Below, one piece after another: positions 52,939 through 62,453 of a stretch of DNA of 64,000 bases (the first letter of the stretch is position 1; each line of letters opens with the position of its first letter). The translations under genes were made by a program, and so were the position numbers. Under the pieces are notes generated by a model. That model did not search any database. It saw nothing but the letters and a program-made list of their open reading frames with translations, and was not told the origin of the DNA. The stretch lies in NCBI GenBank assembly GCA_013286145.1, contig JABDGH010000008.1, positions 1 to 64,000 on the forward strand, read 5' to 3'. The DNA comes from Verrucomicrobiota bacterium. Its GTDB lineage: Bacteria; Verrucomicrobiota; Verrucomicrobiia; Methylacidiphilales; UBA1321.

Positions 52939-53988
52939 ATGAGTTCTCCTTCCACCGCCCCCATTCCGGTTACTGTCATCACGGGCTTCCTCGGTGCTGG
53001 CAAAACCACTCTCTTAAATCGTATTTTGACGGAAAATCACGGCAAGCGCATCGCGGTGATCGAAAATGAATTTGGAGAAATTGGCGTGGATCATCAATTG
53101 GTGATCCAGTCCGACGAGGAAATCTTCGAGTTGAACAACGGTTGCATCTGCTGCCGCGTTCGGGGAGATCTCATTCGTATCCTCGCGAAATTACGCCAGC
53201 GACGTGATAAGTTCGACGTCGTACTCATCGAGACGACTGGCCTGGCCGATCCGGGGCCGGTTGCCCAGACGTTTTTTACTGATGAGGAGGTAAAGGAGAG
53301 CTTTGCTCTCGATGGAATCGTGACTGTCGTTGACGCCAGGCATGTTGGACTTCATTTCGATGACACACGCGAGGTGCGCGAACAAATCGGTTTTGCCGAT
53401 GTTATTTTACTCAATAAAACCGACCTTGTTTCGCCTGCCGAACTGGAAAAAATCGAGGCACGTATTCGCAAAATGAATCCGATGGCAAAAGTCCATCGGA
53501 CGGAAAATGCGGCGATCGATTTGAACAAGGTTCTAAACATCGGTGGTTTCGATTTGAAACGCGCGCTCGAACTCGAACCCGATTTTCTCAAGGCCGCCGA
53601 GGATGAACATGAACATCATCATCACGAGCATGACCATGAGCACGAGGGCGAAGATCATCATGAACACGAAGAGGAGCACGATCATCACCACGATGAAGAT
53701 GTCACTTCGGTAGGTATCAGCACGCCCGGCGATCTCGACGAGAAAAAACTTTCCGACTGGCTCGGCACCTTGTTGCGCACCAAGGGCCAGGATATCTTTC
53801 GCATGAAGGGAATTCTTTCGGTCAAGGGACGGGATATGCGTTTTGTTTTTCAGGGCGTTCACATGCTGATGGATGGCCGCCCTGATCGACCCTGGGGCAA
53901 GGAACCGCGGCATAATGCGCTGATCTTCATTGGCCGGAACCTGGATCGCCAGGCACTCAACGAAGGATTCAAATCGTGTCTTGTTTGA
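52939..53988 (+). CDS. CobW/COG0523-family GTPase with His-rich metal-binding segment
   Basis: [35 protein letters not shown] (CxCC), [33 protein letters not shown]. Confidence 0.95.
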   Translation: MSSPSTAPIPVTVITGFLGAGKTTLLNRILTENHGKRIAVIENEFGEIGVDHQLVIQSDEEIFELNNGCICCRVRGDLIRILAKLRQRRDKFDVVLIETTGLADPGPVAQTFFTDEEVKESFALDGIVTVVDARHVGLHFDDTREVREQIGFADVILLNKTDLVSPAELEKIEARIRKMNPMAKVHRTENAAIDLNKVLNIGGFDLKRALELEPDFLKAAEDEHEHHHHEHDHEHEGEDHHEHEEEHDHHHDEDVTSVGISTPGDLDEKKLSDWLGTLLRTKGQDIFRMKGILSVKGRDMRFVFQGVHMLMDGRPDRPWGKEPRHNALIFIGRNLDRQALNEGFKSCLV

Positions 53989-53999
53989 TAATAGAGGAT

Positions 54000-54142
54000 T
54001 GTCATCCCGAGCTTGTCGAGGGATCAGACACGCTTTCGTTGTCCACCATGTCGGGCGAATACAGAAAGTCAGCTATCAGAGATTTTCCATTTTATTGCTT
54101 GTGCGGATACGTGTCTGATCCCTCGACAAACTCGGGATGACA
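54000..54142. repeat. Palindromic intergenic element, copy G
   Basis: 33-nt arms tgtcatcccgagcttgtcgagggatcagacacg / cgtgtctgatccctcgacaaactcgggatgaca with one mismatch. Confidence 0.92.
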
Positions 54143-54171
54143 GATTTTAGAATTGTGATTTTTAGGGTACC

Positions 54172-55215
54172 ATGAACTCCAGTTCCCAACTGCGTCCCGT
54201 CGCGTTTAGCTGGCATGCCCGGCTCGACGATTTCATCACGGGCGTCGCGTGGTCTCCCAGGGGAGATTATCTTGCTACGGCTTCCGTATCGGGTCAGGTT
54301 GCGATCTACGATGCGGTCAAGGGCCGGACGATTCATCTTTTCGAACGGGCCCACGCGGATGGATGCGATGCGCTCGCGTGGCGTCCCGATGGCGCGGCAC
54401 TGGCTACAGCCGGGCGCGACGGAAAATGGAAACTTTGGAACGCGGAAGAAGGCAAAGTTCTCGTCGAGCATGAAGCCGGGGCGTTATGGGCCGAGCACCT
54501 TGCGTGGAGTCCGCGTACGGTAGGTGAGCGCGGACATCTGCTCGCTCTCAGCGCGGGAACCAAGGTAACGCTCTGGACGGAACCGGGTGAATCCGCAGGT
54601 GAAGCGATGACTTTTCCTAGAACCGTGACGGCTCTTGCCTGGATTTTGGAAGGAAGCACCCTCGCTGTTGCAACCAGCACGAGCGTGAGCCTGCGCAATC
54701 CACTCACGGGTAAGGAGGAGCGTTCCTTTCCGTCACGCGATCCGATTTTGAACATGGCCTTTAGCCCGTCGGGGAAATGGTTGATGACCGGCAATCAGGA
54801 TTGCTCCGTGCACGTCTGGAATACCGACAGCGGTACCGAAATGCACATGCGCGGGTATGCCTCCAAGGTACGACAACTGGTCTGGCATCGCGGCAGTCGA
54901 TGGCTGGCAGCGAGCGGCGGAGATGTCGTGTCGGTGTGGGATTGCTCGGGACGCGGACCGGAAGGCCGTACGCCGACCCTGCTCGAATGGCATCCCGATC
55001 AGATCAGTGCCCTCCATTATCAGCCCGAGGGCGATTGGCTCGCTTCGGGTGCGCGCGATGGCAGCGTCGCCGTTTGGTCGCCCACCCAGCGGCAAAATCT
55101 GATTAGCGGCGCAAAAATCTCAAGCGGCGTCACTCACGTCGCATGGTCACCGGACGGCAAATGGCTGGCAGCAACCGGCGAAGATGGTGAGGTGCAGGTG
55201 CTGTCGGTGGAATAA
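54172..55215 (+). CDS. WD40-repeat protein
   Basis: Repeated WSPRGDYLATASVSGQVAIYD, WRPDGAALATAGRDGKWKLWN, FSPSGKWLMTGNQDCSVHVWN, WSPDGKWLAATGEDGEVQVLS units. Confidence 0.9.
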   Translation: MNSSSQLRPVAFSWHARLDDFITGVAWSPRGDYLATASVSGQVAIYDAVKGRTIHLFERAHADGCDALAWRPDGAALATAGRDGKWKLWNAEEGKVLVEHEAGALWAEHLAWSPRTVGERGHLLALSAGTKVTLWTEPGESAGEAMTFPRTVTALAWILEGSTLAVATSTSVSLRNPLTGKEERSFPSRDPILNMAFSPSGKWLMTGNQDCSVHVWNTDSGTEMHMRGYASKVRQLVWHRGSRWLAASGGDVVSVWDCSGRGPEGRTPTLLEWHPDQISALHYQPEGDWLASGARDGSVAVWSPTQRQNLISGAKISSGVTHVAWSPDGKWLAATGEDGEVQVLSVE

Positions 55216-55264
55216 TCTCTCAATTGTAGTGAGAGAACATTTAAAGAGATAACCTCTGGCTTAG

Positions 55265-55684
55265 TTATTTTTTCAAGTTCTTCGACACCTTAAAAGTAAA
55301 ACCTCCAAAATCAGTCTTGGCTAAAGCGCCGGGAATTTGGTTGGTATAAACGATCAATTCCGCATTTCCATCCAAAGCCTCGAATAAATCCAAACCTATA
55401 TTTATTGAACCATCGGTGGAATGTCCGAGAGAAATATTAATTTCAGCGAGCAGTGTCCCTTGGTTATTTTTGAAATAGAGACGTGCATCCTTGCAATAAT
55501 GAGCCGATGTAGGAGAAATCGTCAGGCGAAAACTCGGATTGTTGCCATTGATTCTCGAAATTACATACCCCCATTTTTGTTGGTCTGCTTTTGACAGACT
55601 CTCGAAATCAGGGAATTGCATTTCTGCGTGCATCGTCTCGGTGAATGCCATGAATAAAAAGCCGACGAGTAACCAGAATTTCAT
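55265..55684 (-). CDS. Hypothetical secreted protein
   Basis: 139 aa ORF with signal peptide MKFWLLVGFLFMAFTETMHA. Confidence 0.5.
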   Translation of the reverse strand: MKFWLLVGFLFMAFTETMHAEMQFPDFESLSKADQQKWGYVISRINGNNPSFRLTISPTSAHYCKDARLYFKNNQGTLLAEINISLGHSTDGSINIGLDLFEALDGNAELIVYTNQIPGALAKTDFGGFTFKVSKNLKK

Positions 55685-55818
55685 ATTTTTTTAAGCCTCC
55701 ACCTATTGAGTCTTCTATTTACGATCAAAACCTAGCTTGTTTCACAATTTTGGCTTCTCAAGCACAAATCCGTCTCGACCAAAGAAGGCGGCAAGGGTAA
55801 GCAAGGCGGAATTAATTT

Positions 55819-57426
55819 ATGGCCGCCTCCGAGACTTTCATTTCGAAATCATTCCTGAGGGGATGGTTTGTCCCCAACGACATCGACGGTTTTTTTGGGC
55901 TTTTTGTCGATAACCTATGCCAGCTCATTGTCGTCGTGGGATTGTGTCCCGCACTGGCTGGCCTGCCGAATTCGCTGGTAGTGGAGCGTATCCTTCCGGG
56001 CATCGCGATCTCGCTCGTCGCGGGAAATCTTTTCTACGCGTGGCAGGCGCACCGACTCTCGCAACAGACGGGGAAGCCCGTGACGGCGCTGCCGTTCGGT
56101 GTGAACACGGTAAGTCTGTTCGCGTTTATCTTTTTGATCCTGGGGCCTGTTTATCGTGAGACGCATGATGCCGACCTGGCGTGGAAAGTTTCCTTGGTGG
56201 CGGGATTTCTCGGAGGTGTATTGGAAATTGCCACCTCTTTTTTCGGTGCGTGGATGAGAAGACATACGCCGCGCGCGGCCCTGCTTTCGACGCTGGCCGG
56301 AGCCGCCATCACGTTCATCTCGATGGGCTTCATCTTCCAGATTTTCAGCGCACCGCTTATCGCCCTGTTTCCGGCGTTGTTGGTCCTGATCGGCTACGCA
56401 GGCCGTGTCCGATGGCCGTTTGGATTACCAACCGGATTGATCGCCGTCGTACTGGGTACTATGGCCGCGTGGATTTTACGCGGGTTGAATGTTGCGCCGA
56501 TGCCTGTTTGGCCTGTGTCGCATGTCGGTCTCTATCTGCCCGTGCCGATTTTTGGCGATATTTTTTCCCTGCTGACGGATCAGCGCGTCTGGAAATATGC
56601 TGCGGTGTTCCTTCCGATGGCGGTATTGAATGTGATCGGTTCGATCCAGAATCTCGAAAGCGCGGAGGCAGCGGGAGACAAATTCCAGACACGCTCATCT
56701 CTTTTGGCGAACGGTATCAGCGCCGTGGTCGGCGTTTTTTTTGGCAATCCATTCGCACCGACCATTTACATCGGCCACCCGGGCTGGAAAGCAATGGGCG
56801 CGCGCGTCGGATATTCGGTGATGAACGCGGTGGCCGTGACGCTGATCTGCCTGACGGGCGCGGTGCCGTTTCTGCTTTATTTCATGCCGTTGGAAGTGAC
56901 CCTCGGCATCCTGCTCTGGATCGGGTTGATCATCACGGCGCAGGCCTTTCAGGAAGTGCCGAAGGCGCATGCCCCGGCGGTGGCCATCGGGTTCATTCCT
57001 TCGCTGGCCGCGTGGGGCGTGTTGCTGATTCAAACGACGCTCGGGAAAGCTGCGCCTACTTATTCCTTGCGTGAAGCAGCGGCGAATTTCAGTCCGCAGA
57101 TTTTCATCAACGGAATGCTGAGCCTGGCGCAGGGTTTTATTCTCATCTCGATTTTCTTCAGTGCGATCATGGCCAAGGTGATCGATCGACAATGGCGGGC
57201 GGCATCGATCTGGTGCCTGATTGCCGCAGTGGCTTCAAAGTGCGGCATCATCCACGGGTTTGTCTTCACCGACGATGGAGGCTATGCCCCGGCGCTCTTT
57301 CAGTGGACGGGTTTTGGCGGGAATGGAGGAAATCCCTCCAACCTCGATTTCGCGGCAGTCTATTTCCTCGCGGCAATTTTATTGTTCATCATGCACATCC
57401 TGAAACCGGGCGAGATCGAGCATTAG
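55819..57426 (+). CDS. Permease, NCS2/xanthine-uracil-permease-like
   Basis: 535 aa, ~12 TM; DGFFGLFVDNLCQLIVVVGLCPALAGLP, GNPFAPTIYIGHPGWKAMGARVGYSVMNAV. Confidence 0.7.
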   Translation: MAASETFISKSFLRGWFVPNDIDGFFGLFVDNLCQLIVVVGLCPALAGLPNSLVVERILPGIAISLVAGNLFYAWQAHRLSQQTGKPVTALPFGVNTVSLFAFIFLILGPVYRETHDADLAWKVSLVAGFLGGVLEIATSFFGAWMRRHTPRAALLSTLAGAAITFISMGFIFQIFSAPLIALFPALLVLIGYAGRVRWPFGLPTGLIAVVLGTMAAWILRGLNVAPMPVWPVSHVGLYLPVPIFGDIFSLLTDQRVWKYAAVFLPMAVLNVIGSIQNLESAEAAGDKFQTRSSLLANGISAVVGVFFGNPFAPTIYIGHPGWKAMGARVGYSVMNAVAVTLICLTGAVPFLLYFMPLEVTLGILLWIGLIITAQAFQEVPKAHAPAVAIGFIPSLAAWGVLLIQTTLGKAAPTYSLREAAANFSPQIFINGMLSLAQGFILISIFFSAIMAKVIDRQWRAASIWCLIAAVASKCGIIHGFVFTDDGGYAPALFQWTGFGGNGGNPSNLDFAAVYFLAAILLFIMHILKPGEIEH

Positions 57427-57429
57427 ATT

Positions 57430-58074
57430 TTACAATTTCCGAAACGTGGCGAGGTAGGCATACCGTCCGGCGACCGATTGCAGGGTAAGTTTTCCCACGC
57501 CTTGCGTATCAAGATGGCGGAGATGCTCGAGCAATTCGGGCCGGTGATGAACGTGAAAGAGATCGAGCCACCGCCTAAGCATGAAACGGAACCAACGTGG
57601 CCAATCGGCCTGATCCCAAAAATCGACAACGTAGAAGGCGGCGCGTGGCTTGAGATTCGCCAATGCAGCGTCAATCGCCTGCGGCCAGGTCGGAATCATC
57701 GAGAGCGAGTAGGAAAAGAAGGCCGCGTCGAATGGCGCATCGAGACCGAAGGTCTTCGTATGGTCGAGTTCCTCCGCGAGGCAATGCTTGAGCGTGATGC
57801 GTTGCTCCAGGCCGCGACTCTTCACCTTGTCCATGGCGGTGGCGAGCATTTCGGTCGAGGCATCAAGCCCGTAGCAATGGAGGTCGGGCCGCTGGCGGGC
57901 GAGGCGAATCAAATTACGCGCGGTGCCACAACCGATCTCCAAGACATGGGCGCCGGGTTGAAGTTCCATGTCGCGCAAAAGCCGGTCGCGCCCGAGAAGA
58001 TAATATTTTCGGGTGAAGTCGTAGATGTACCGCTGGAGACGGTACATCTGATCCATTTCTTCGGTGGTGGCCAC
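57430..58074 (-). CDS. btaB: SAM-dependent methyltransferase, candidate BtaB (betaine-lipid N-methyltransferase)
   Basis: YIYDFTRKYYLLGRDRLLRDMELQPGAHVLEIGCGTARNLIRLARQRPDLHCYGLDAS; adjacent to a DUF3419/BtaA-like gene. Confidence 0.65.
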   Translation of the reverse strand: MATTEEMDQMYRLQRYIYDFTRKYYLLGRDRLLRDMELQPGAHVLEIGCGTARNLIRLARQRPDLHCYGLDASTEMLATAMDKVKSRGLEQRITLKHCLAEELDHTKTFGLDAPFDAAFFSYSLSMIPTWPQAIDAALANLKPRAAFYVVDFWDQADWPRWFRFMLRRWLDLFHVHHRPELLEHLRHLDTQGVGKLTLQSVAGRYAYLATFRKL

Positions 58075-58094
58075 GGAATTTGAGATTGAAGACG

Positions 58095-58116
58095 GTCATC
58101 CCGAGCTTGTCGAGGG
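58095..58116. repeat. Half-copy of the palindromic element between btaA-like and btaB-like genes
   Basis: gtcatcccgagcttgtcgaggg. Confidence 0.75.
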
Positions 58117-58156
58117 GCTACCTCCTACGGCTTTGCCGTCGCTCGGAGAGCAACAG

Positions 58157-59392
58157 CTATCCTTCCATCACATAAAGATGGAAACCGCCATAGATGGCGG
58201 AGCGGTCTTCCTGGAGGAGAGCCTTGGAGAGGGCTTCCTTGTAATCGAACTTGGCCTTGAGGGCGGGCGGCAGGGCGGTTTCGACTGGTGAAGCAGTGGC
58301 AGCCGTGCGGAAAACGATGCGTGATCCGGGACGTCCCACACGCGCAATCTCAGTCCACATTTCGGCGATTTGTTCCGGTCTCATCCAATCCTGTGAGTCG
58401 AGGAAGACGAACCGGTCGAGCGAATCGTCGGGTTGCGAGCGCATGTACTCGATGAGCGTGGTGTTTTTGACCGATACCCGGTGGAGATTATCCTTCAAAG
58501 TCTGGAAGTTTTCCTCCTTCAGATATTCCGGCATGGCGCAACGTGCGGCACGGTCGTAGCTGCGGCCAAAGGCCTGCCAACCAAAGTAATTTTCGGAGAT
58601 AGGGAAATCGCAGGCAAGGCGTTTGACCCGTTCGCGGTACATGGCGACCAGCCCTCCCTCCGTCTCGGTCTCCATGGCGCTGAATTGTTGTGGTGGAATA
58701 CCGAGGGAATAGAGCATGACGGGCATATTGCCCGTGGCGCGAACAAACCAATTGTCGAAGAAGGGAGCGATATTTTGCTCGAAAATTTCTTCCTGCTCGG
58801 CGCGGCTGGAGGCGGAGAGCAGTCGCGAGGGATCCCACTTGCAAACGCGCGCGATGGTGTGCAGGAAGCGGATGAAATAACCCATCTTGGCGTAGTCGTA
58901 AAAATTCTTGGTGAAATACTTGATGCGCGGGCCAAAGAAAAGGAGGCGAACCAGGCTTCCCTTTTCCCAGAAGGCGCGGGTGTTTTCGTCGAGGTGTTCA
59001 GCGAGATAGGTGAAGTAGTTGTACCGGTTCAACTCATCATCTGCGCATCCAAAAAAGAGGAAAAAATCGTCGTAGTTGGGCAGGTATTCGATGGCGGCGA
59101 GCTTGAGTTTAAGGACACAAAGATGACTGCGATTGAGGTCAACGGCCTGGATATGTTCCGGCTTGTGGATAAGATAATTAAGAACATTACAACCACCCGA
59201 AGAAATGGTGAGCATACGGCTCTCGGGGGTCAGCGCCAGGGCCTTGAGATCGACGCGGGGATCTTCCCAAATCTGGTTGTAAACAAAGCTGTTGAACCAA
59301 AACGTGAAGAGACGTTCCGAAACACCCCGGGGGCTCAATGGATGATGATGGTGCACGGCACCTTCGAGATATTGAGCAGTGGTTGAGTTCAT
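58157..59392 (-). CDS. btaA: DUF3419-family protein, candidate BtaA (S-adenosylmethionine:diacylglycerol 3-amino-3-carboxypropyl transferase)
   Basis: FTFWFNSFVYNQIWEDPRVDLKALALTPESRMLTISSGGCNVLNYLIHKPEHIQAVDLNRSHLCVLKLKLAAIEYL...; start taken as MNSTTAQYLEG (59479 alternative). Confidence 0.78.
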   Translation of the reverse strand: MNSTTAQYLEGAVHHHHPLSPRGVSERLFTFWFNSFVYNQIWEDPRVDLKALALTPESRMLTISSGGCNVLNYLIHKPEHIQAVDLNRSHLCVLKLKLAAIEYLPNYDDFFLFFGCADDELNRYNYFTYLAEHLDENTRAFWEKGSLVRLLFFGPRIKYFTKNFYDYAKMGYFIRFLHTIARVCKWDPSRLLSASSRAEQEEIFEQNIAPFFDNWFVRATGNMPVMLYSLGIPPQQFSAMETETEGGLVAMYRERVKRLACDFPISENYFGWQAFGRSYDRAARCAMPEYLKEENFQTLKDNLHRVSVKNTTLIEYMRSQPDDSLDRFVFLDSQDWMRPEQIAEMWTEIARVGRPGSRIVFRTAATASPVETALPPALKAKFDYKEALSKALLQEDRSAIYGGFHLYVMEG

Positions 59393-59636
59393 GACGTCAG
59401 GGAAATTGACAGGTCGAAAATAAGGCGGATTGGTCAATCCTAGCTTTGGTCTTGTTCGGAACAAGCTCCATCTCATCAAGGGCTCTTTATCAATGAGTTA
59501 GCTGTTCCTTAAGAACCCGGCATTACCTCTGGGATCAATCGGCAGGGAGGGGCAAAATCGATCAAACTTGAACGAAAGGGGCTGAAAACTGGCTTAAATA
59601 GGGGATATAAAAGCCAGTCCCTTCGAGCAAAATGCG

Positions 59637-60332
59637 TTAAGAAGTCGGCGTCCGGTCGTGGCGTATATCGATGGCCTGATAAAGGTAGTAAACTTCTTCG
59701 GCGATATTCTTGCAGTGATCGGCAATGCGTTCGAGGCAACGGGCCACGATGGTAAGGTTCAACGCGCGCGTGATCGTCGTTGGATCTTCCAGCATGAAGC
59801 TGGTTAATTCGCGGGCAAGTTGCTTGTTGATCGCATCGACTTCCTTGTCGCGCTTGATGATTTCCTGGGCAAGTTCGGGTTTGCGCTCGATGAGCGCGGT
59901 AACGCTGTCACGGAGCATCCCCTCGGCAATCTGCGCCATGCGTGGGATGTCGATCAGCGGCTTTAAAAGAGGTTCCTTGTTCAATTCGAGAGAGCGGCGG
60001 GCAATGCTGACAGCCTGGTCCGCAATGCGTTCGAGGTTGCTCGAAATTTTCGAGGCCACGAGCATGAACCGGCAATCGGTGGCAACCGGCGCGTGGGTGG
60101 CCATGTGGTTGATGACAAGTTCGTCAACGCTGATTTCGAGTTCATCGAGCTGCGAGTCCTCCGCCTCGACCGACGCAGCAAGTTTTTCATCCCGTTCCAC
60201 CAGGGCGCGCATGGCCAGGGAGAGATTTCGATTTGCGAGACTGGCCATTAGCAGCAGCGTTTCGCGAATATTGGCAATTTGTTCCGAAGCCGGACCGTTG
60301 GAATAGGGAGCGTTGGAAGGAGTTGTGGTCAT
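59637..60332 (-). CDS. phoU: Phosphate signalling complex protein PhoU
   Basis: PhoU-type two-repeat helical protein: LASLANRNLSLAMRALVERDEKLAASVEAEDSQLDELEISVDELVI...FMLEDPTTITRALNLTIVARCLERIADHCKNIAEEVYYL. Confidence 0.93.
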   Translation of the reverse strand: MTTTPSNAPYSNGPASEQIANIRETLLLMASLANRNLSLAMRALVERDEKLAASVEAEDSQLDELEISVDELVINHMATHAPVATDCRFMLVASKISSNLERIADQAVSIARRSLELNKEPLLKPLIDIPRMAQIAEGMLRDSVTALIERKPELAQEIIKRDKEVDAINKQLARELTSFMLEDPTTITRALNLTIVARCLERIADHCKNIAEEVYYLYQAIDIRHDRTPTS

Positions 60333-60361
60333 GATAAAAATTTATGGAGTAGAAGGAAGGA

Positions 60362-61240
60362 TCAACCGAAACGTCCGCTGATGTAATCCTCTGTCTGTTT
60401 CTGGGTGGGATTGGTGAAGATTTTTTCCGTCGCATCGATTTCAATCAGACGCCCCATGTAAAAGAAAGCGGTGATGTCGGAGCAACGACCAGCTTGCTGC
60501 ATGTTGTGCGTGACGATGACGATGGTGTAGTCCTGTTTCAACTGGTGAATGAGCTCCTCCACCTTGACCGTGGCGATGGGATCAAGCGCGGAGCAGGGTT
60601 CATCCATGAGGATAATCTCGGGTTCCACGGCAATGGCGCGCGCGATGCAAAGACGTTGCTGCTGGCCGCCGGAGAGGCCGAGCGCGCTGGTGTGAAGGCG
60701 GTCACGTACTTCTTCCCATAGTGCGGCCCCGCGCAGGCTGCGTTCCACGGTTTCATCGAGGCGGCCCTTGTTGTTGATGCCCTGGAGACGAAGACCGTAA
60801 ACGATGTTTTCGTAAATGGACTTCGGAAACGGATTCGATTTTTGGAACACCATGCCGACCCGTTTGCGTAACTCAATGACATCGACAGAAGGATCATAAA
60901 TATCGACGCCAGAAATCTTAATCGAACCAGCACCAATGCGCGTACCGTCCACCAGGTCGTTCATGCGGTTGAGGCAGCGCAGAAGAGTCGATTTGCCACA
61001 ACCCGACGGCCCGATGAAGGCGGTGACGAGCTTTTCCTTGATCGGAAAATTAATGCCGTGGAGCGCCTTGCTCTGGCCATAATAAAAATCGACATTGTTG
61101 ATGTCGATAATGGTCGGCGCATTGAGGCGCGCGGCTTTATCCGAAGCGGAAGGTGTGGCGACTGGCGTGTGCACAACCTCCGTAGTTTGAGTGGTGGGAA
61201 TGGATTCGTCCATCATAGTTGTTGGTTGGGTTTGACTCAT
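60362..61240 (-). CDS. pstB: Phosphate ABC transporter ATP-binding protein PstB
   Basis: [71 protein letters not shown]. Confidence 0.96.
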   Translation of the reverse strand: MSQTQPTTMMDESIPTTQTTEVVHTPVATPSASDKAARLNAPTIIDINNVDFYYGQSKALHGINFPIKEKLVTAFIGPSGCGKSTLLRCLNRMNDLVDGTRIGAGSIKISGVDIYDPSVDVIELRKRVGMVFQKSNPFPKSIYENIVYGLRLQGINNKGRLDETVERSLRGAALWEEVRDRLHTSALGLSGGQQQRLCIARAIAVEPEIILMDEPCSALDPIATVKVEELIHQLKQDYTIVIVTHNMQQAGRCSDITAFFYMGRLIEIDATEKIFTNPTQKQTEDYISGRFG

Positions 61241-61257
61241 GAGAGAGGCTTTCGTGG

Positions 61258-62448
61258 TTACCATTTGAGGCGGCTGCGAAGACGGATGCGAAGGAGAACG
61301 GAAGCGAGGGCGATCATCATGACGACCAGGAGAAAGACAAAGGCCGTGCCATACTGAACCCGCTCGGTGTACTCGTTCTGCGGTATCTTGGAACTTACAA
61401 CGTAGATGTGATAAGGCAACGCATTGACACCGTGAAAGGCAAAGTCGTGCAGCCACGCAAAGGGGTATTCGAGATAGCCGAGAAAACCGGAATGGAGACG
61501 ATCCGGGGAAATATTCAAATCCCAGGGGAGCTTGTCACTGGTGGCATAAGCCGCGGTAAAGAGAATCGGCGCGGTTTCTCCCGCCACGCGCGCAATCCCA
61601 AGCACAGAGGAAGTCAGGATGCCGGGCAACGCATAAGGCAGGACATTGAGATAAACGGTCTGCCATTTGGTTGCGCCAAGGGCAAGTGAACCTTCGCGAA
61701 AGCCCTTCGGCACCGCGCGCAATGATTCTTCGCTCGCCGTGATGATGACCGGCAACACCATGAACGCGAGAGTGAACCAGCCCGCCATGAGTGAGATATT
61801 CCAGCCAAACGCGAGCACGAAGAGACCAACGCCGAAGAGGCCGAAGACAATCGATGGCACACCCGCCAGGTTAATGATCGCCAGGCGAATGGCACTGATG
61901 AGCGGGCCTTGCTTGCTATACTCACTGAGATAAATCGCGCTGAAAATCCCCAGGACAAGGGCGATCGCCATCGAGCCGATTACGAGCAGGATAGTGCCGA
62001 CAATCTGGGGCCAGATGCCTCCTGCTGCGTAGCTGTAGGTCTCATGGTCGGTGATGTCACTTGAATTGATACCTGTGGTGGAAAGAACGGGGGATGGTGG
62101 CGAGGCGGTGAGTGGGTTGGCTGGAGGAGGCGTGGAAGCATCCGGACTCTGGCCGACGAAGGTGTAGTAATCGGCAGCAGACATCTGCTTGATTTCGCCC
62201 TTGTACTTGAAGACGTGGAGCGTCTGCGGCTTGGTGAAAAGAAAATCGTTATGGAGGAAGGGAAAAGTGCCATCGATCCGCTCCGAACCGAAAACGGCTG
62301 GCGATCCCTTGTAAATGATCGTCGAAAAAATGATCACGCCAAAACCGAGGATGATGTAGGTGAAGGCACGCAAGGCCCAAAAAACACCTGCTTCGCGGTA
62401 ACTGGCGACAGTCGTCTTACGTTGAAAAGGATGGGTGCGGGCAGTCAT
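61258..62448 (-). CDS. pstA: Phosphate ABC transporter permease PstA
   Basis: [101 protein letters not shown]. Confidence 0.94.
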   Translation of the reverse strand: MTARTHPFQRKTTVASYREAGVFWALRAFTYIILGFGVIIFSTIIYKGSPAVFGSERIDGTFPFLHNDFLFTKPQTLHVFKYKGEIKQMSAADYYTFVGQSPDASTPPPANPLTASPPSPVLSTTGINSSDITDHETYSYAAGGIWPQIVGTILLVIGSMAIALVLGIFSAIYLSEYSKQGPLISAIRLAIINLAGVPSIVFGLFGVGLFVLAFGWNISLMAGWFTLAFMVLPVIITASEESLRAVPKGFREGSLALGATKWQTVYLNVLPYALPGILTSSVLGIARVAGETAPILFTAAYATSDKLPWDLNISPDRLHSGFLGYLEYPFAWLHDFAFHGVNALPYHIYVVSSKIPQNEYTERVQYGTAFVFLLVVMMIALASVLLRIRLRSRLKW

Positions 62449-62453
62449 GGGAT

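Noticed and set aside
53600-53710. His/Glu repeat in the CobW-family gene as a DNA tandem repeat or novel element
   Set aside because: This is the familiar His-rich metal-binding segment of COG0523 GTPases; protein-level low complexity explains it.
59393-59636. Possible Pho box upstream of the btaA-like gene
   Set aside because: Read for tandem CTGTCAT-like repeats on both strands. Only a weak ttgacag fragment at ~59406 was seen, not enough to call a PhoB site.
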